From Thiotrichaceae bacterium UBA7357 (GTDB lineage Bacteria; Pseudomonadota; Gammaproteobacteria; Eutrophobiales; Eutrophobiaceae), in contig DKOR01000035.1 in assembly GCA_002470825.1 (NCBI GenBank), positions 62,001 through 126,000 of the forward strand: a stretch of DNA of 64,000 nucleotides, in the 5' to 3' direction. Position 1 is the first letter of the stretch. Every line of letters starts with the position of its first letter. A model generated the notes under the pieces. It ran no database searches, had not been told where the DNA came from, and worked only from the letters and a program-made list of their open reading frames with translations. A program made the translations under genes and the position numbers. Shown one piece after another: positions 53,813 to 62,979 of this stretch.

Positions 53813-55477
53813 TTAACTTTTTAAGCGTTTATACTTCATTTTTTTTGGCAGTGTATCATTACCTTTACGAATTAAGAAGCGTTGATGATATTCAGTAAAA
53901 TTACCTTCTTCAAAGGTGACTTGACCATCATCCTCAAATGCAAGTGTATGACTGGCAACACGATCCAGAAACCAACGATCATGAGATATTACCAATACAC
54001 AGCCAGGGAAAGCGAGTATCGATTCTTCCAAAGCACGTAAGGTCTCAATGTCAAGATCATTGGATGGTTCATCTAGTAGTAATACATTAGCACCTTGTTT
54101 TAATGTATGCGCCAAATGTAATCGACCACGCTCCCCGCCAGATAGCTTTCCTATAATTTTTTGTTGATCTATTCCTTTAAAATTAAAACGCCCAACATAA
54201 GCACGAGAGTTTATTAAGTAATTACCAATAGTTATGTTTTCTAGTCCATCAGAAATAGCCTCCCAGACAGTTTTTTTGTCATCAAGACTTTCACGGCTTT
54301 GTTCAACGAAGGCAACTTTAACTGTATCTCCAATCTTTATTTCACCATTGTCAGGTTTCTCAGTTCCAGCAAGCATACGAAAAAAAGTAGATTTACCGGC
54401 ACCATTACCACCAATAATACCAACGACAGCACCTGCTGGAATATTGAGATTTAAATTTTCATATAAAATTTTCTCATTGAATGCTTTATGAATATTGATA
54501 AGTTCAAAAACAGAATCACCTAACCGTGGGCCAGGTGGGATATAGATCTCATTAGTTTCACTTCGTTTTTGGAAGTCCTGTGAACTCATCTCACTAAACC
54601 GACTAAGTCGAGCCTTACTCTTTGCATGACGACCTTTTGGGGCAGTTCGTACCCATTCCAATTCTTTTTTTATGGCTCTTTGTTTTGCTGATTCAACTTT
54701 TTCTTCGGCCAGAAGGCGTTGATCTTTATTTTCAAGCCATTGTGAATAATTACCTTCAAAAGGAATACCTTCACCACGATCTAGTTCAAGGATCCAGCCA
54801 GCAACATTATCAAGAAAGTATCGATCATGAGTTACAGCAACTACAGTACCGCTAAAATCAGCCAAAAAGCGTTCCAACCAATAGACGGACTCAGCATCAA
54901 GGTGGTTTGTAGGCTCGTCTAATAACAACATATCGGGACGCGACAATAATAATCGACACAAAGCAACTCGACGTTTTTCACCACCAGAAAGCGTATCAAT
55001 AGAGGCTGCCCAAGGTGGTAAACGTAGGGCATTTGCAGCTATGTCTAGAGTAGTTTCTAAATTTTCAGCATCCCATGCTGCAACAATACTCTCAAATTTT
55101 TCTTGTTTCTTAGCTAAGTCATCAAAATTTGCATCTGGATCTGCATAAGCAGCATAAACATTGGTTAACTCAGCTAAAGCATCGAGTGGCTCACTTAAAC
55201 CTTCTTCAACATTACCGCGAACATCTTTGTCAGAATCTAGTTGCGGTTCCTGTGGAAGATAGCCAATCTTAATATCAGGCATAGGGTAAGCTTCACCAAT
55301 AATATCAGTATCAAGTCCTGCCATGATTTTGAGTAAAGTTGATTTGCCAGCACCATTTAAACCTAATACACCGATTTTTGCGCCGGGGAAAAATGACAGG
55401 TAGATGTCTTTAAGTATTTGACGTTTAGGTGGGACGATCTTACCAACACCATTCATGGTATATACGTATTGAGCCAT
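53813..55477 (-). CDS. ettA: energy-dependent translational throttle protein, ABC-F ATPase
   Basis: A 554-residue ABC-F protein that binds the ribosomal E site and gates elongation according to the ATP/ADP ratio. It has two ATPase domains, with Walker A GLNGAGKSTLLKIMAG and GGNGAGKSTFFRMLAG, signatures LSGGEKRRVALCRLL and LSGGERGRLHLAHTL, and Walker B LLLDEPTNHLDAES and LLLDEPSNDLD. The start YVYTMNGVGKIVPPKRQILK and the full length are typical of EttA. Single gene with its own spacer. Confidence 0.96.
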   Translation of the reverse strand: MAQYVYTMNGVGKIVPPKRQILKDIYLSFFPGAKIGVLGLNGAGKSTLLKIMAGLDTDIIGEAYPMPDIKIGYLPQEPQLDSDKDVRGNVEEGLSEPLDALAELTNVYAAYADPDANFDDLAKKQEKFESIVAAWDAENLETTLDIAANALRLPPWAASIDTLSGGEKRRVALCRLLLSRPDMLLLDEPTNHLDAESVYWLERFLADFSGTVVAVTHDRYFLDNVAGWILELDRGEGIPFEGNYSQWLENKDQRLLAEEKVESAKQRAIKKELEWVRTAPKGRHAKSKARLSRFSEMSSQDFQKRSETNEIYIPPGPRLGDSVFELINIHKAFNEKILYENLNLNIPAGAVVGIIGGNGAGKSTFFRMLAGTEKPDNGEIKIGDTVKVAFVEQSRESLDDKKTVWEAISDGLENITIGNYLINSRAYVGRFNFKGIDQQKIIGKLSGGERGRLHLAHTLKQGANVLLLDEPSNDLDIETLRALEESILAFPGCVLVISHDRWFLDRVASHTLAFEDDGQVTFEEGNFTEYHQRFLIRKGNDTLPKKMKYKRLKS

Positions 55478-55555
55478 TGGATATTAATTGCCGGTCAATT
55501 AAGAGAGAATTAAAGTTAAATTATTAAGCATTATCGTTAAGCAATACTAAAATAA

Positions 55556-55966
55556 TTAGTCGATAGGCCAATAGCATTTTTCTAGTTCACTTCGCGATTT
55601 TTGAGTGAGTGCTTTTGACTTTTTTTTATTGTAATCAAATCTAACTAAAGTAGTAAGTCCACGGGCAGCGAATTTTTCATTCTGAAATAATTCCTGGCGA
55701 ATCAAAAAAGAGCTGTTTCCAATATGTTGAATTCCAGTTTTTATTATTACGACTAGGCGATAATCTAGCTGACATAAGTACTCGATCTCAATCTTTGCGA
55801 GAATTAATTGCCATTTCTTTGGATCAAGATCAGGTGTGAAGATCCTGAATATTGGTGTGCGTGCTTTTTCAAGCCACATTGGTATTACTGTATTATTTAT
55901 ATGACCTAAAGCATCAGTCTCATAAAAGCCGGGAGTTATGATTTTTTTGTGTATTTTGATTGACAT
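55556..55966 (-). CDS. acyl-CoA thioesterase of the 4-hydroxybenzoyl-CoA thioesterase type
   Basis: A 136-residue hotdog-fold protein with the catalytic-type block FYETDALGHINNTVIPMWLEKAR at the N-terminus, where the Asp is the family nucleophile or base. It hydrolyses acyl-CoA thioesters; the substrate is not known. I use the ATG at 55966 because GGAGG lies 10 bases before it and the family begins here. The frame extends to 56032, inside yehS. It follows yehS after 7 bases. Confidence 0.85.
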   Translation of the reverse strand: MSIKIHKKIITPGFYETDALGHINNTVIPMWLEKARTPIFRIFTPDLDPKKWQLILAKIEIEYLCQLDYRLVVIIKTGIQHIGNSSFLIRQELFQNEKFAARGLTTLVRFDYNKKKSKALTQKSRSELEKCYWPID

Positions 55967-55973
55967 TGACGAA

Positions 55974-56483
55974 TCATCCTCCTTTAGAAATTTGTTTCCA
56001 TTCAAATTCTTTTTCTGACTTACTATTACCACGATATTTTATTTGCAAGCCGTTTAAAAAGTTTCGCAGTACTTGATCCTTGCACTCACGGTAGTGTTTA
56101 TGTCCAGATTTTCTAAAAAAAGCACTTAACTCATGCTTACTAAGATGGAATTCAGATAATTCTAGAATTGCCAAAACATTTTCTGCTTTAAGATTTAATG
56201 CGATTTTTAGCTTATTAAAAATAATATTATTTGTTAATGTTTCCTCTGAAGTTTCGAGTGAACCTTCCTTTTTACCGCGTTTTTCATTAATTAAGCCATT
56301 TAAAAAAGTTGCTAATACCTTATCATTACATTCTTGATAGGCTGGATCATCTTCTTTTTTTAGCCAATCGCTGATTTGTGCTCGTGAAACATCGCGATCT
56401 GCTTGACCAAAGATAGCGATCATCTTTGTGTCATTAAAGTCAAACACGAAGCGAATACGCCGTAGTAGATCATTGTTAGTCAT
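55974..56483 (-). CDS. yehS: YehS family protein (DUF1456)
   Basis: A 169-residue protein made of two related halves. Each has a helical segment ending in a WLKKEDDPAYQECND- or FFRKSGHKHYRECKD-type motif followed by FLNGLI or FLNGLQ and a basic tail. This is the DUF1456/YehS pattern, of unknown function. The length equals the usual family size. It is 7 bases upstream of the thioesterase gene and probably cotranscribed with it. Confidence 0.9.
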   Translation of the reverse strand: MTNNDLLRRIRFVFDFNDTKMIAIFGQADRDVSRAQISDWLKKEDDPAYQECNDKVLATFLNGLINEKRGKKEGSLETSEETLTNNIIFNKLKIALNLKAENVLAILELSEFHLSKHELSAFFRKSGHKHYRECKDQVLRNFLNGLQIKYRGNSKSEKEFEWKQISKGG

Positions 56484-56782
56484 TAATTATTCCTGGTCTA
56501 TCTTGAGTATATCATTTATGTATTCGAATTATAAAAAAACCAGTGCTTAAAATGGTGTATTTTCATTTACCACTTTCAATTGCCTCATTTTACTAATTGA
56601 ACGGATATATTTTTAGAAAGTTCACATATCAATATGATTAATGTGTCTTAAATATTCTCAAATCGATACGGTTACTTTTTTTTGCAATTACGTTTTGAGT
56701 GCTATTTTGGCTAATGCGGATATAATTATATTTGTCGAATCGAAAATATCCGTAGTTTATTGTGCTTGAGTAATCAAATAAT
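56484..56782. other. non-coding spacer between yehS and the S4 protein gene
   Basis: About 300 AT-rich bases. A 64-codon frame at 56638-56832 overlaps the S4 gene, is rich in Tyr, Asn and Ile, and looks like chance. No other feature was found. Confidence 0.5.
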
Positions 56783-56995
56783 CTATTTGAAATATAGTCG
56801 TATCTTTTTGGCATTATATTCAATAATGTCACCGGATATGATTTTTTTACGCTTTTGTGATTCTATTATGCCATTAACAGTCACTTGACCATCAGCAATA
56901 ACTTTTTTTGCTTCGCCTCCGCTCGTAACCATACCTTCGAACTTAAGTATTTTATAAAGCTCAACAGGCTCTTTTATTAATTTAACATCTTTCAT
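56783..56995 (-). CDS. small S4-domain RNA-binding protein (YbcJ-like)
   Basis: A 70-residue stand-alone S4 domain. It has the family pattern of a helix (VELYKILKFEGMVTSGGEAKK), a turn, and DGQVTVNG with a following basic strand (QKRKKIISGDII). It would bind structured RNA, perhaps ribosomal. It lies downstream of the CcmI-like TPR gene by 28 bases, at the end of the ccm run, without an obvious functional link. Confidence 0.88.
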   Translation of the reverse strand: MKDVKLIKEPVELYKILKFEGMVTSGGEAKKVIADGQVTVNGIIESQKRKKIISGDIIEYNAKKIRLYFK

Positions 56996-57023
56996 TTATA
57001 AGTGCTTTTTGAAAATAATCTTT

Positions 57024-57974
57024 TCATTGAATTATACTATTGATTATCAGCTTAAGAGGTGAGTGTGTATGAGTAGGAACAAAGTCGAGTGTTCCGATAA
57101 GATCTCCTGGCATTGATTGTGTATTAGCTTTTTTTGATATTCGAGCAATAATTTGAACCTGTTTATGATCCGATAATTTATTCGATGCTACAAGTGCCAT
57201 AGAATCGTCAAGCACGACCTGCGTAGGCAAATCACTTACCTTCTTGCTCAGTATAGCTAAAGGCACTAATGAGTTATCAATATTTTTTGCATAGATATAG
57301 ACATAATCATCTCTATTCACTTCACTCAACAGATCCTCAGACAAAATAATCTCAACTTGGAGAGCTACGCTCTCAATAGATGTATTCTCATTTTCAATGA
57401 CTTGCTCATGTATTAAATCAATATACTCTTTTATTTTTACTTGCGATTCTGAGCCTTCATCGAACTGTTTATGAAGTTGATGCCAATTTTTTAATGCTTT
57501 TTTAATATCTCCGTGTTGCAGTGCTGCAAGACCTGATAACCAAAGGCCATCTTTATTCATTGGCTCAAGTTCCAGTGCCTCATTTATTATCTCATTTGGT
57601 TTACCTTCAAATCTTCCATTGTTTGCCATTGACATTATATCTGCATATCGAAACATAATAGCGGGAATTTTACCTTCAATACGGTAGAGGTTTTCGATTG
57701 TTCTAAGCGCATCATTATAACGTTTAAGAGTTGTATAAGAATCTGTTAAGAGTGACCAGCTTTCAACATCTTCTGGATCATCAACTAATCGTTGTTCAAG
57801 ATGCAGCAGCATTTTTTTTACACTAGCTGATTTTTCTTCATCAGTCTGAGCAGTCTTTAACTCTTCCATTAAAAATATTTGTTCAACAAACTCAGGTTTA
57901 GTTTGGTATAGATATGAAATGGTAGCTGGTACAGGCAACAGTATTAGTAGAGAGACTATTGTAATTTTTTTCAT
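57024..57974 (-). CDS. TPR protein resembling the periplasmic part of CcmI
   Basis: A 316-residue protein with one N-terminal membrane anchor (about 1-22), a TPR region (about 45-185, with WSLLTDSYTTLKRYNDALR and ALELEPMNKDGLWLSGLAAL) and a C-terminal beta-rich domain. The last domain, with YVYIYAKN, VVLDDSMALVAS and IIARISK, is clearly related to the matching blocks of CcmI upstream (MFIYARAS, VTLDDSMAMMPQ). I take it as an extra CcmI/CycH-like module that may help present apocytochrome c. Its start codon lies inside a perfect 18-base palindrome. The gap from ccmI is 174 bases. Confidence 0.8.
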   Translation of the reverse strand: MKKITIVSLLILLPVPATISYLYQTKPEFVEQIFLMEELKTAQTDEEKSASVKKMLLHLEQRLVDDPEDVESWSLLTDSYTTLKRYNDALRTIENLYRIEGKIPAIMFRYADIMSMANNGRFEGKPNEIINEALELEPMNKDGLWLSGLAALQHGDIKKALKNWHQLHKQFDEGSESQVKIKEYIDLIHEQVIENENTSIESVALQVEIILSEDLLSEVNRDDYVYIYAKNIDNSLVPLAILSKKVSDLPTQVVLDDSMALVASNKLSDHKQVQIIARISKKANTQSMPGDLIGTLDFVPTHTHSPLKLIINSIIQ

Positions 57975-58007
57975 ATATTATTCAATTTAAAATTGAATAA
58001 TATATGA
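57971..58007. repeat. perfect 18-base palindrome over the start codon of the TPR gene
   Basis: TCATATATTATTCAATTT and its exact complement flank a single central base (57989). The start codon of the TPR gene is in one arm. In RNA this would be a long AT hairpin hiding the start; in DNA it could bind a dimeric regulator. Confidence 0.8.
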
Positions 58008-58148
58008 AATTATATCATTGATACAACTAAGTCGATGTCACATAACACCAAGAGATAAATCTTCATATTTAATTATGATACGAACTATATCTCGAGTAGA
58101 TTCTATCGAGAATGATTTGCTAAGATGACACATAGAGAGATTCAATAA

Positions 58149-59369
58149 TTAAGGTTTGATAGTATTGATGAGAATATTTACAATAGGATTTTTTGATATT
58201 TCGATCACATCGGAAAACCCTTCGTAATCTCCAGACTGCCCTTGAGGTTGTCCATTACTAGATAGACGCGCACCTATAATTACCTTTGGAAAGCTTGAGA
58301 GTGTCATTTGAGGCATCATTGCCATACTATCATCAAGAGTCACGGTTATAGGAAGATCTTTTGCTAAGCCTCTATAAACAGCGAGGGGCATAGGGGGGCC
58401 TTTTGAAGCTCGAGCATAGATAAACATAGTCGTATTTGGAGCAACTTTAGATTGTAACTCTGGTGGCAAAGAAACCATCACCTGTATAGACTTTTTTATA
58501 TCACTATCTTGATTAATAATGATTTTATCTGAGGTTGATTCTGAGGGTTCTAACTCAGAAATAAGATTTTTCAGTTGTTTAGATATCTCTGATTTTTCCC
58601 CTATATTGACAAGTAAATTACGCCAATGAGTCAAAGCACCTTCTTTGTTGTTAGCTTGTTGTTCTGCAAACCCCGCTAACCAGAGCGCACGACCATAACT
58701 TGGTCTTATTTCTAGAGCTTTTTTTAATAATTCAGTAGGTTTACCTATTAAATTATTTTGATGAAGTCGTGCTAATGCTTCAGCATAACTGACAAGAATT
58801 TCAGGATCCTCTGGTTCTAATTTGTATAGTTCAAGATAAATAGTCGCAGCATTACTATATCTTTCTATATCCATATAAATCTGTGCCAAGGCAGCTCTTG
58901 CTTCAATGTCATCCGGGCTTTTCTCAATAGTCTGTTTTATTGAGGCAATCATTTCTTCAATGTCTTTATTTTCAATAGGAGATTCACCGGTTTGTAGTCG
59001 AATATCAAAAGCAGCTTCATCGCCCAACTTCTCATATGTTAGGATAGATAATAACGGCACTAATAGCGCAACTATTAAAGCTAAGACATTATTGCCTTCA
59101 TATGCTTGTTTTGTAGAAGAAGGAGAGACATTTTTTAAATCATCAAGTGCAGCGATCTCCAACTCAAGTTTATAATTATTAAATCTTTCTTGAGTGATTA
59201 GTCCATTTTCCAACTCAATTTTCAATTCTGATAACCTTGTCGCCGCAGCTTGAATATTGACAGCATCTCGTTCCACTTTAGAACGTTGTATGTTTTTAGA
59301 AAGTAGAGGAGATAATAAAATTAGTAGGGCAATCAATATGATAGCAAGAATACATAATAGAAACGTCAC
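58149..59369 (-). CDS. ccmI: cytochrome c maturation protein CcmI
   Basis: A 406-residue apocytochrome c chaperone. An N-terminal anchor (about 1-23) and a second membrane segment (about 95-115, LALIVALLVPLLSILTYEKL) flank a short cytoplasmic helical part. The periplasmic part has TPR repeats (about 150-265) and a C-terminal domain with LDDSMAMMPQ. It starts with ATGA overlapping ccmH. It presents the CXXCH segment of apocytochromes to the CcmFH heme ligation complex. Confidence 0.92.
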   Translation of the reverse strand: MTFLLCILAIILIALLILLSPLLSKNIQRSKVERDAVNIQAAATRLSELKIELENGLITQERFNNYKLELEIAALDDLKNVSPSSTKQAYEGNNVLALIVALLVPLLSILTYEKLGDEAAFDIRLQTGESPIENKDIEEMIASIKQTIEKSPDDIEARAALAQIYMDIERYSNAATIYLELYKLEPEDPEILVSYAEALARLHQNNLIGKPTELLKKALEIRPSYGRALWLAGFAEQQANNKEGALTHWRNLLVNIGEKSEISKQLKNLISELEPSESTSDKIIINQDSDIKKSIQVMVSLPPELQSKVAPNTTMFIYARASKGPPMPLAVYRGLAKDLPITVTLDDSMAMMPQMTLSSFPKVIIGARLSSNGQPQGQSGDYEGFSDVIEISKNPIVNILINTIKP

Positions 59370-59833
59370 TTTTTTTCTTCCTCTGCTTGCAGTAATACAC
59401 GTATTTTCTGCAAGTCAGCTTCGGGAATCTCTTTCTTTTGTGGATGATTTTTGAATTTGCTAAATCGTACCAAACAAAAAAATCCAACAATAAATAATAT
59501 AATAGGTGCTATCCAGAGTAATAATGTTTTCGTAGCGAACCTTGGCTTGTATAAAATAAAATCACCATAGCGCTTAGTCATAAAATTAATGATTTGATTA
59601 TTTGAGTTACCACTCACTACCTGTTGATATAATTCTGAACGAAGATCTTGTGCTAGTTCTGCATTTGAATCTGCCAGTGATTGATTTTGACAAACAAGAC
59701 ACCGGAGTTCCGATGATAACTCACGAAAACGTTGTTCTTCTTTTTCATTTTTGAACGGGAAACCTGTAATCTCGGCATTAACTGTAGTGAGAAAGAATAA
59801 ACACAGGTAAAAGCAGCTGAACCTAGACATCAT
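59366..59833 (-). CDS. ccmH: cytochrome c maturation protein CcmH
   Basis: A 155-residue membrane-anchored thiol oxidoreductase. It has a signal peptide (about 1-20), the motif LRCLVCQNQSLADSNA with the CXXC that reduces apocytochrome thiols, a membrane helix near residues 104-124 (LLLWIAPIILFIVGFF), and a short cytoplasmic tail. It overlaps ccmG by 11 bases and ccmI by 4. Confidence 0.95.
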   Translation of the reverse strand: MMSRFSCFYLCLFFLTTVNAEITGFPFKNEKEEQRFRELSSELRCLVCQNQSLADSNAELAQDLRSELYQQVVSGNSNNQIINFMTKRYGDFILYKPRFATKTLLLWIAPIILFIVGFFCLVRFSKFKNHPQKKEIPEADLQKIRVLLQAEEEKK

Positions 59834-60416
59834 TATTATTCCTTAATGTATTAATCATAGGTAAGATTGTTGTTTTCCAGTCGTTCCAGCTAATGGGGCC
59901 AATATGTTTGTAACGAATAATTCCTTTTTGATCTATTAGGAAAGTTTCGGGCGTGCCGTAAGCACCCCACTCAATACCAACTTTTCCTTCTTCATCAACA
60001 GCATTTTCATGGTAAGGATCACCATAGCTTCTTAACCAGGCCACTCCTTGGCTTGGGACATCTTTATAATATAGTCCATAGATTTGCACTTCATTGCTTT
60101 GTGCTATCTTCATTAGAACAGGATGTTCATGCTTACATGACGCACACCAAGTCGCCCATATATTCAATAAGCTGATTTCACCTTTAAGTACAGTATGTTG
60201 AATCAATTCATTAGGATTACTTAGTTTTGGTAATGAAAACGCAGGTACTGTTTCTCCTATTAAGGGGGAGGGTACTAAACGTGGATTTAATCCAAGACCA
60301 AAAAAGAAAATCACCATAAGCACTGCGAATAAACCTAGCGGTAATATATATATCAATCGCTTTGGCTTTTGCGATAATCTTGATTCCTTATCAATTTGCG
60401 AGGACATTATTATCAT
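59823..60416 (-). CDS. ccmG: thiol:disulfide interchange protein CcmG/DsbE
   Basis: A 197-residue periplasmic thioredoxin-like protein with an N-terminal membrane anchor (about 21-43) and the active site WATWCASCKHEHP near residue 88. The block EWGAYGTPETFLIDQKG with the cis-Pro is typical of CcmG. It keeps apocytochrome c Cys reduced. The start overlaps ccmF by 26 bases; an alternative ATG at 60407 would overlap by 17. Confidence 0.95.
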   Translation of the reverse strand: MIIMSSQIDKESRLSQKPKRLIYILPLGLFAVLMVIFFFGLGLNPRLVPSPLIGETVPAFSLPKLSNPNELIQHTVLKGEISLLNIWATWCASCKHEHPVLMKIAQSNEVQIYGLYYKDVPSQGVAWLRSYGDPYHENAVDEEGKVGIEWGAYGTPETFLIDQKGIIRYKHIGPISWNDWKTTILPMINTLRNNNDV

Positions 60417-62373
60417 CCAGCTTGATTTCTTCTTGCTTCAAGGAAGTTCGATAACGTTTGTCTGTTAGCGCAAGTGAACCACCTAGAACCATGACAAAAC
60501 CACCTAACCATATCCATAAGATAAATGGTTTATAGTAAAGTCTAACTGACCATGCTCCGGTATTAATGTCTCGCTGTTCCCCAAGAGAAACATATAAATC
60601 TCTTAACAAATTAGAATGGATAGATGCTTCTGTCATTATATTTTTGCGAACGTTATAGATACGTTTTTCTGGATGCAAGGTCATTAATTCTTTTTCATTC
60701 TTGTATATACGAATTGTACCCATGTCTGCTTTATAGTTTGGTCCTGTTATTTTTTCAACATCGACTAACTCAAAGCGATATTCACCTAGCGTTCTATCAT
60801 CGCCCTTCAGCATATGGACATCTTGTTCTTGGCTATAAACACTGGAAAGTCCTATCCCGATAACAGTAAAGGATAGCCCCATGTGAGCCAATATCATCCC
60901 GTACCAACCTCTTGGTGTTCTTTTTAAATCCTGTAGCAAATTTTTAGAATGTCGCAATCGTTTTTTCAATTGCGTAAAAAGACTATTGATAACCCAAAAT
61001 GCAAGTAATAGTGCAAACCAAGCAGTGAAGCTCACTTTTCCAGGAAGAAAAAGTAATGAAACGCTTGCAAAAACAACAGCTAATATGGCTGGTGTGCGTA
61101 ATTGTTTAGACAGATTGGAAATAGTATCTTCACGCCAACGCGATACTGAGCCGATACCTACTAAAATAACCACTGGTATCATCAATGGAATAAAGACAAG
61201 ACTAAAGTAGGGTGAGCCGACGGATATCTTACCGCCGCCTAATGCTTCCAGCATTAAAGGATAAAGAGTGCCTAATAAAACCGTCAACATAATAATTAAT
61301 AAAAGAACACTATTACTCAATAATGCCATTTCCCGAGATATCAAACTGAAAGGTGTAAGTGTTCTTAATTGCCATGCTCTAAATGCAAATAAGCTTAAAG
61401 ATATACCAACGACCAATCCAAGAAAAGCTAAAATAAATACGCCTCGTGTAGGATCAGAAGCAAATGCATGTACTGATGTTATTACACCAGAACGTACCAA
61501 GAAAGTGCCCAATAAACTTAAAGAAAAGCATATTATGGCTAACAATACGGTCCAGTTACGTAGGGCGTGACGTTTTTCTGTTACAGCAAGAGAATGAATC
61601 AAAGCAGTACCTGTTAACCAAGGCATAAAAGATGCATTTTCTACGGGGTCCCAAAACCACCAACCACCCCATCCTAATTCGTAATATGCCCACCAGCTTC
61701 CCAAAGTGATGCCGCCAGTTAAACATATCCATGCGGCTAAAGCCCAAGGGCGAACCCAACGTGCCCAAGCGGTATCAAGTCTGCCTTGTATCAAGGCTGT
61801 GATAGCAAAAGCAAACGGTACTGCAAAACCAACATACCCCATATAAAGCATAGGTGGATGGATGGCCATCACGGGATCTTGTAATAAAGGATTTAAATCT
61901 GCCCCATCAAATGGTGCAGGAAAGTAGCGTAAGAAAGGATTAGATGTAAACAAACTAAATAACAGAAAACCAATACTGATAAAGCCTAATACCGAAATAA
62001 CTCCTGCGGCCATATCGACAGGATAATGTTTGCTAGCTATTCCTAGGATTGCGGTCCAGCCACTGAGAATTAATAACCACAATAACAATGATCCTTCATG
62101 TGCACCCCAAACTCCCGAAATTCGATAAATTAAAGGCAATTCTGAGTTAGACGTGTTTGCTACATAGAGTACTGAGAAATCATGTACTATGAAGGAGCAC
62201 GTCAAAACCCCATAGGCTGTCAATACTAAGACAAATTGTAACAAACATGCGGGCTTTGCAACGGCCATCCAATCAGTGCGACGAAGCAATAATCCCATGC
62301 CAGGAATAATGGCCTGCACTAATGCTACTGCAAGCGCCAAGATTAGTGTAAAGTGTCCTAATTCAGGAATCAT
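60391..62373 (-). CDS. ccmF: cytochrome c heme lyase subunit CcmF
   Basis: A 660-residue polytopic membrane protein that attaches heme to apocytochrome c. The tryptophan-rich WWD motif (WGGWWFWDPVENASFMPW) lies near residue 235, between many membrane helices, and a large periplasmic loop precedes the last helix, as in the family. It overlaps ccmE by 4 bases. Full length, with no sign of splitting. Confidence 0.96.
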   Translation of the reverse strand: MIPELGHFTLILALAVALVQAIIPGMGLLLRRTDWMAVAKPACLLQFVLVLTAYGVLTCSFIVHDFSVLYVANTSNSELPLIYRISGVWGAHEGSLLLWLLILSGWTAILGIASKHYPVDMAAGVISVLGFISIGFLLFSLFTSNPFLRYFPAPFDGADLNPLLQDPVMAIHPPMLYMGYVGFAVPFAFAITALIQGRLDTAWARWVRPWALAAWICLTGGITLGSWWAYYELGWGGWWFWDPVENASFMPWLTGTALIHSLAVTEKRHALRNWTVLLAIICFSLSLLGTFLVRSGVITSVHAFASDPTRGVFILAFLGLVVGISLSLFAFRAWQLRTLTPFSLISREMALLSNSVLLLIIMLTVLLGTLYPLMLEALGGGKISVGSPYFSLVFIPLMIPVVILVGIGSVSRWREDTISNLSKQLRTPAILAVVFASVSLLFLPGKVSFTAWFALLLAFWVINSLFTQLKKRLRHSKNLLQDLKRTPRGWYGMILAHMGLSFTVIGIGLSSVYSQEQDVHMLKGDDRTLGEYRFELVDVEKITGPNYKADMGTIRIYKNEKELMTLHPEKRIYNVRKNIMTEASIHSNLLRDLYVSLGEQRDINTGAWSVRLYYKPFILWIWLGGFVMVLGGSLALTDKRYRTSLKQEEIKLDDNNVLAN

Positions 62374-62825
62374 TTCGTTGTTTCTTTATTATCGTAATCA
62401 CCGCCGCTTACTTTGAGTGCATGTTGAACTTCAGGAGGCATATAATTCTCATCGTGTTTAGCAAGAACTTGATCAGCTATAAAAACTCCATTTTCATTCA
62501 ATTTTCCTTCTGCTACTATTCCTTGCCCTTCTCGGAATAGATCCGGCAATATTCCATCATATTTAAGTTGTACTTCTTTTACTGAATCATTGAGTTTAAA
62601 AAGAACAGTTAGTTCACCATTAAGTTTTTCTACGCTGCCCAAGGTCACCATTCCGCCAATACGAAACCGTTGCTCTGGCGGTACTTCGCCAGCAACTACC
62701 TGTGAAGGAGTGAAGAATAAATTAATATTTTCACTCAATGCCATTAGCACTAAGCCGATACCTGATCCAAGACCAACTACTAGTAGGCTAACTAAAATAA
62801 AACGTTGTTTTTGTTTAGGTGTCAT
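62370..62825 (-). CDS. ccmE: cytochrome c-type biogenesis protein CcmE (heme chaperone)
   Basis: A 151-residue periplasmic heme carrier with one N-terminal anchor (about 10-30) and an OB-fold domain. The heme-linking His lies in LAKHDENYMPPE. I use the ATG at 62825 (MTPKQKQRF) because the family begins with this basic segment. A longer frame to 62867 would overlap all of the ccmD tail. It overlaps ccmD by 11 bases. Confidence 0.95.
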   Translation of the reverse strand: MTPKQKQRFILVSLLVVGLGSGIGLVLMALSENINLFFTPSQVVAGEVPPEQRFRIGGMVTLGSVEKLNGELTVLFKLNDSVKEVQLKYDGILPDLFREGQGIVAEGKLNENGVFIADQVLAKHDENYMPPEVQHALKVSGGDYDNKETTK

Positions 62826-62979
62826 CTTTTTTTTCACTATAAAAGCGTTTAAGACGACATAATACATTTTTATAACGTCGGCATGAAGAAATCGAATTTA
62901 TGAGTAAAACTAAAGCAACAATACCGTAGCATGACCATATGTAAGCAGCATAACCGCCCATATTTAAAAATTCAATCAT
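62815..62979 (-). CDS. ccmD: heme exporter protein CcmD
   Basis: A 54-residue small membrane protein with one helix (YIWSCYGIVALVLLINSI) and a basic cytoplasmic tail, as expected for CcmD. The start MIEFLNMGGYAAYIW matches the family. The ATG at 62979 overlaps the ccmC stop as ATGA. It helps release holo-CcmE from the CcmABC complex. Confidence 0.92.
   Translation of the reverse strand: MIEFLNMGGYAAYIWSCYGIVALVLLINSISSCRRYKNVLCRLKRFYSEKKDDT

Noticed and set aside
56638..56832. 64-residue coding frame upstream of the S4 gene
   Set aside because: It overlaps the S4 gene by 50 bases, has a biased Tyr/Asn/Ile composition and no ribosome site.
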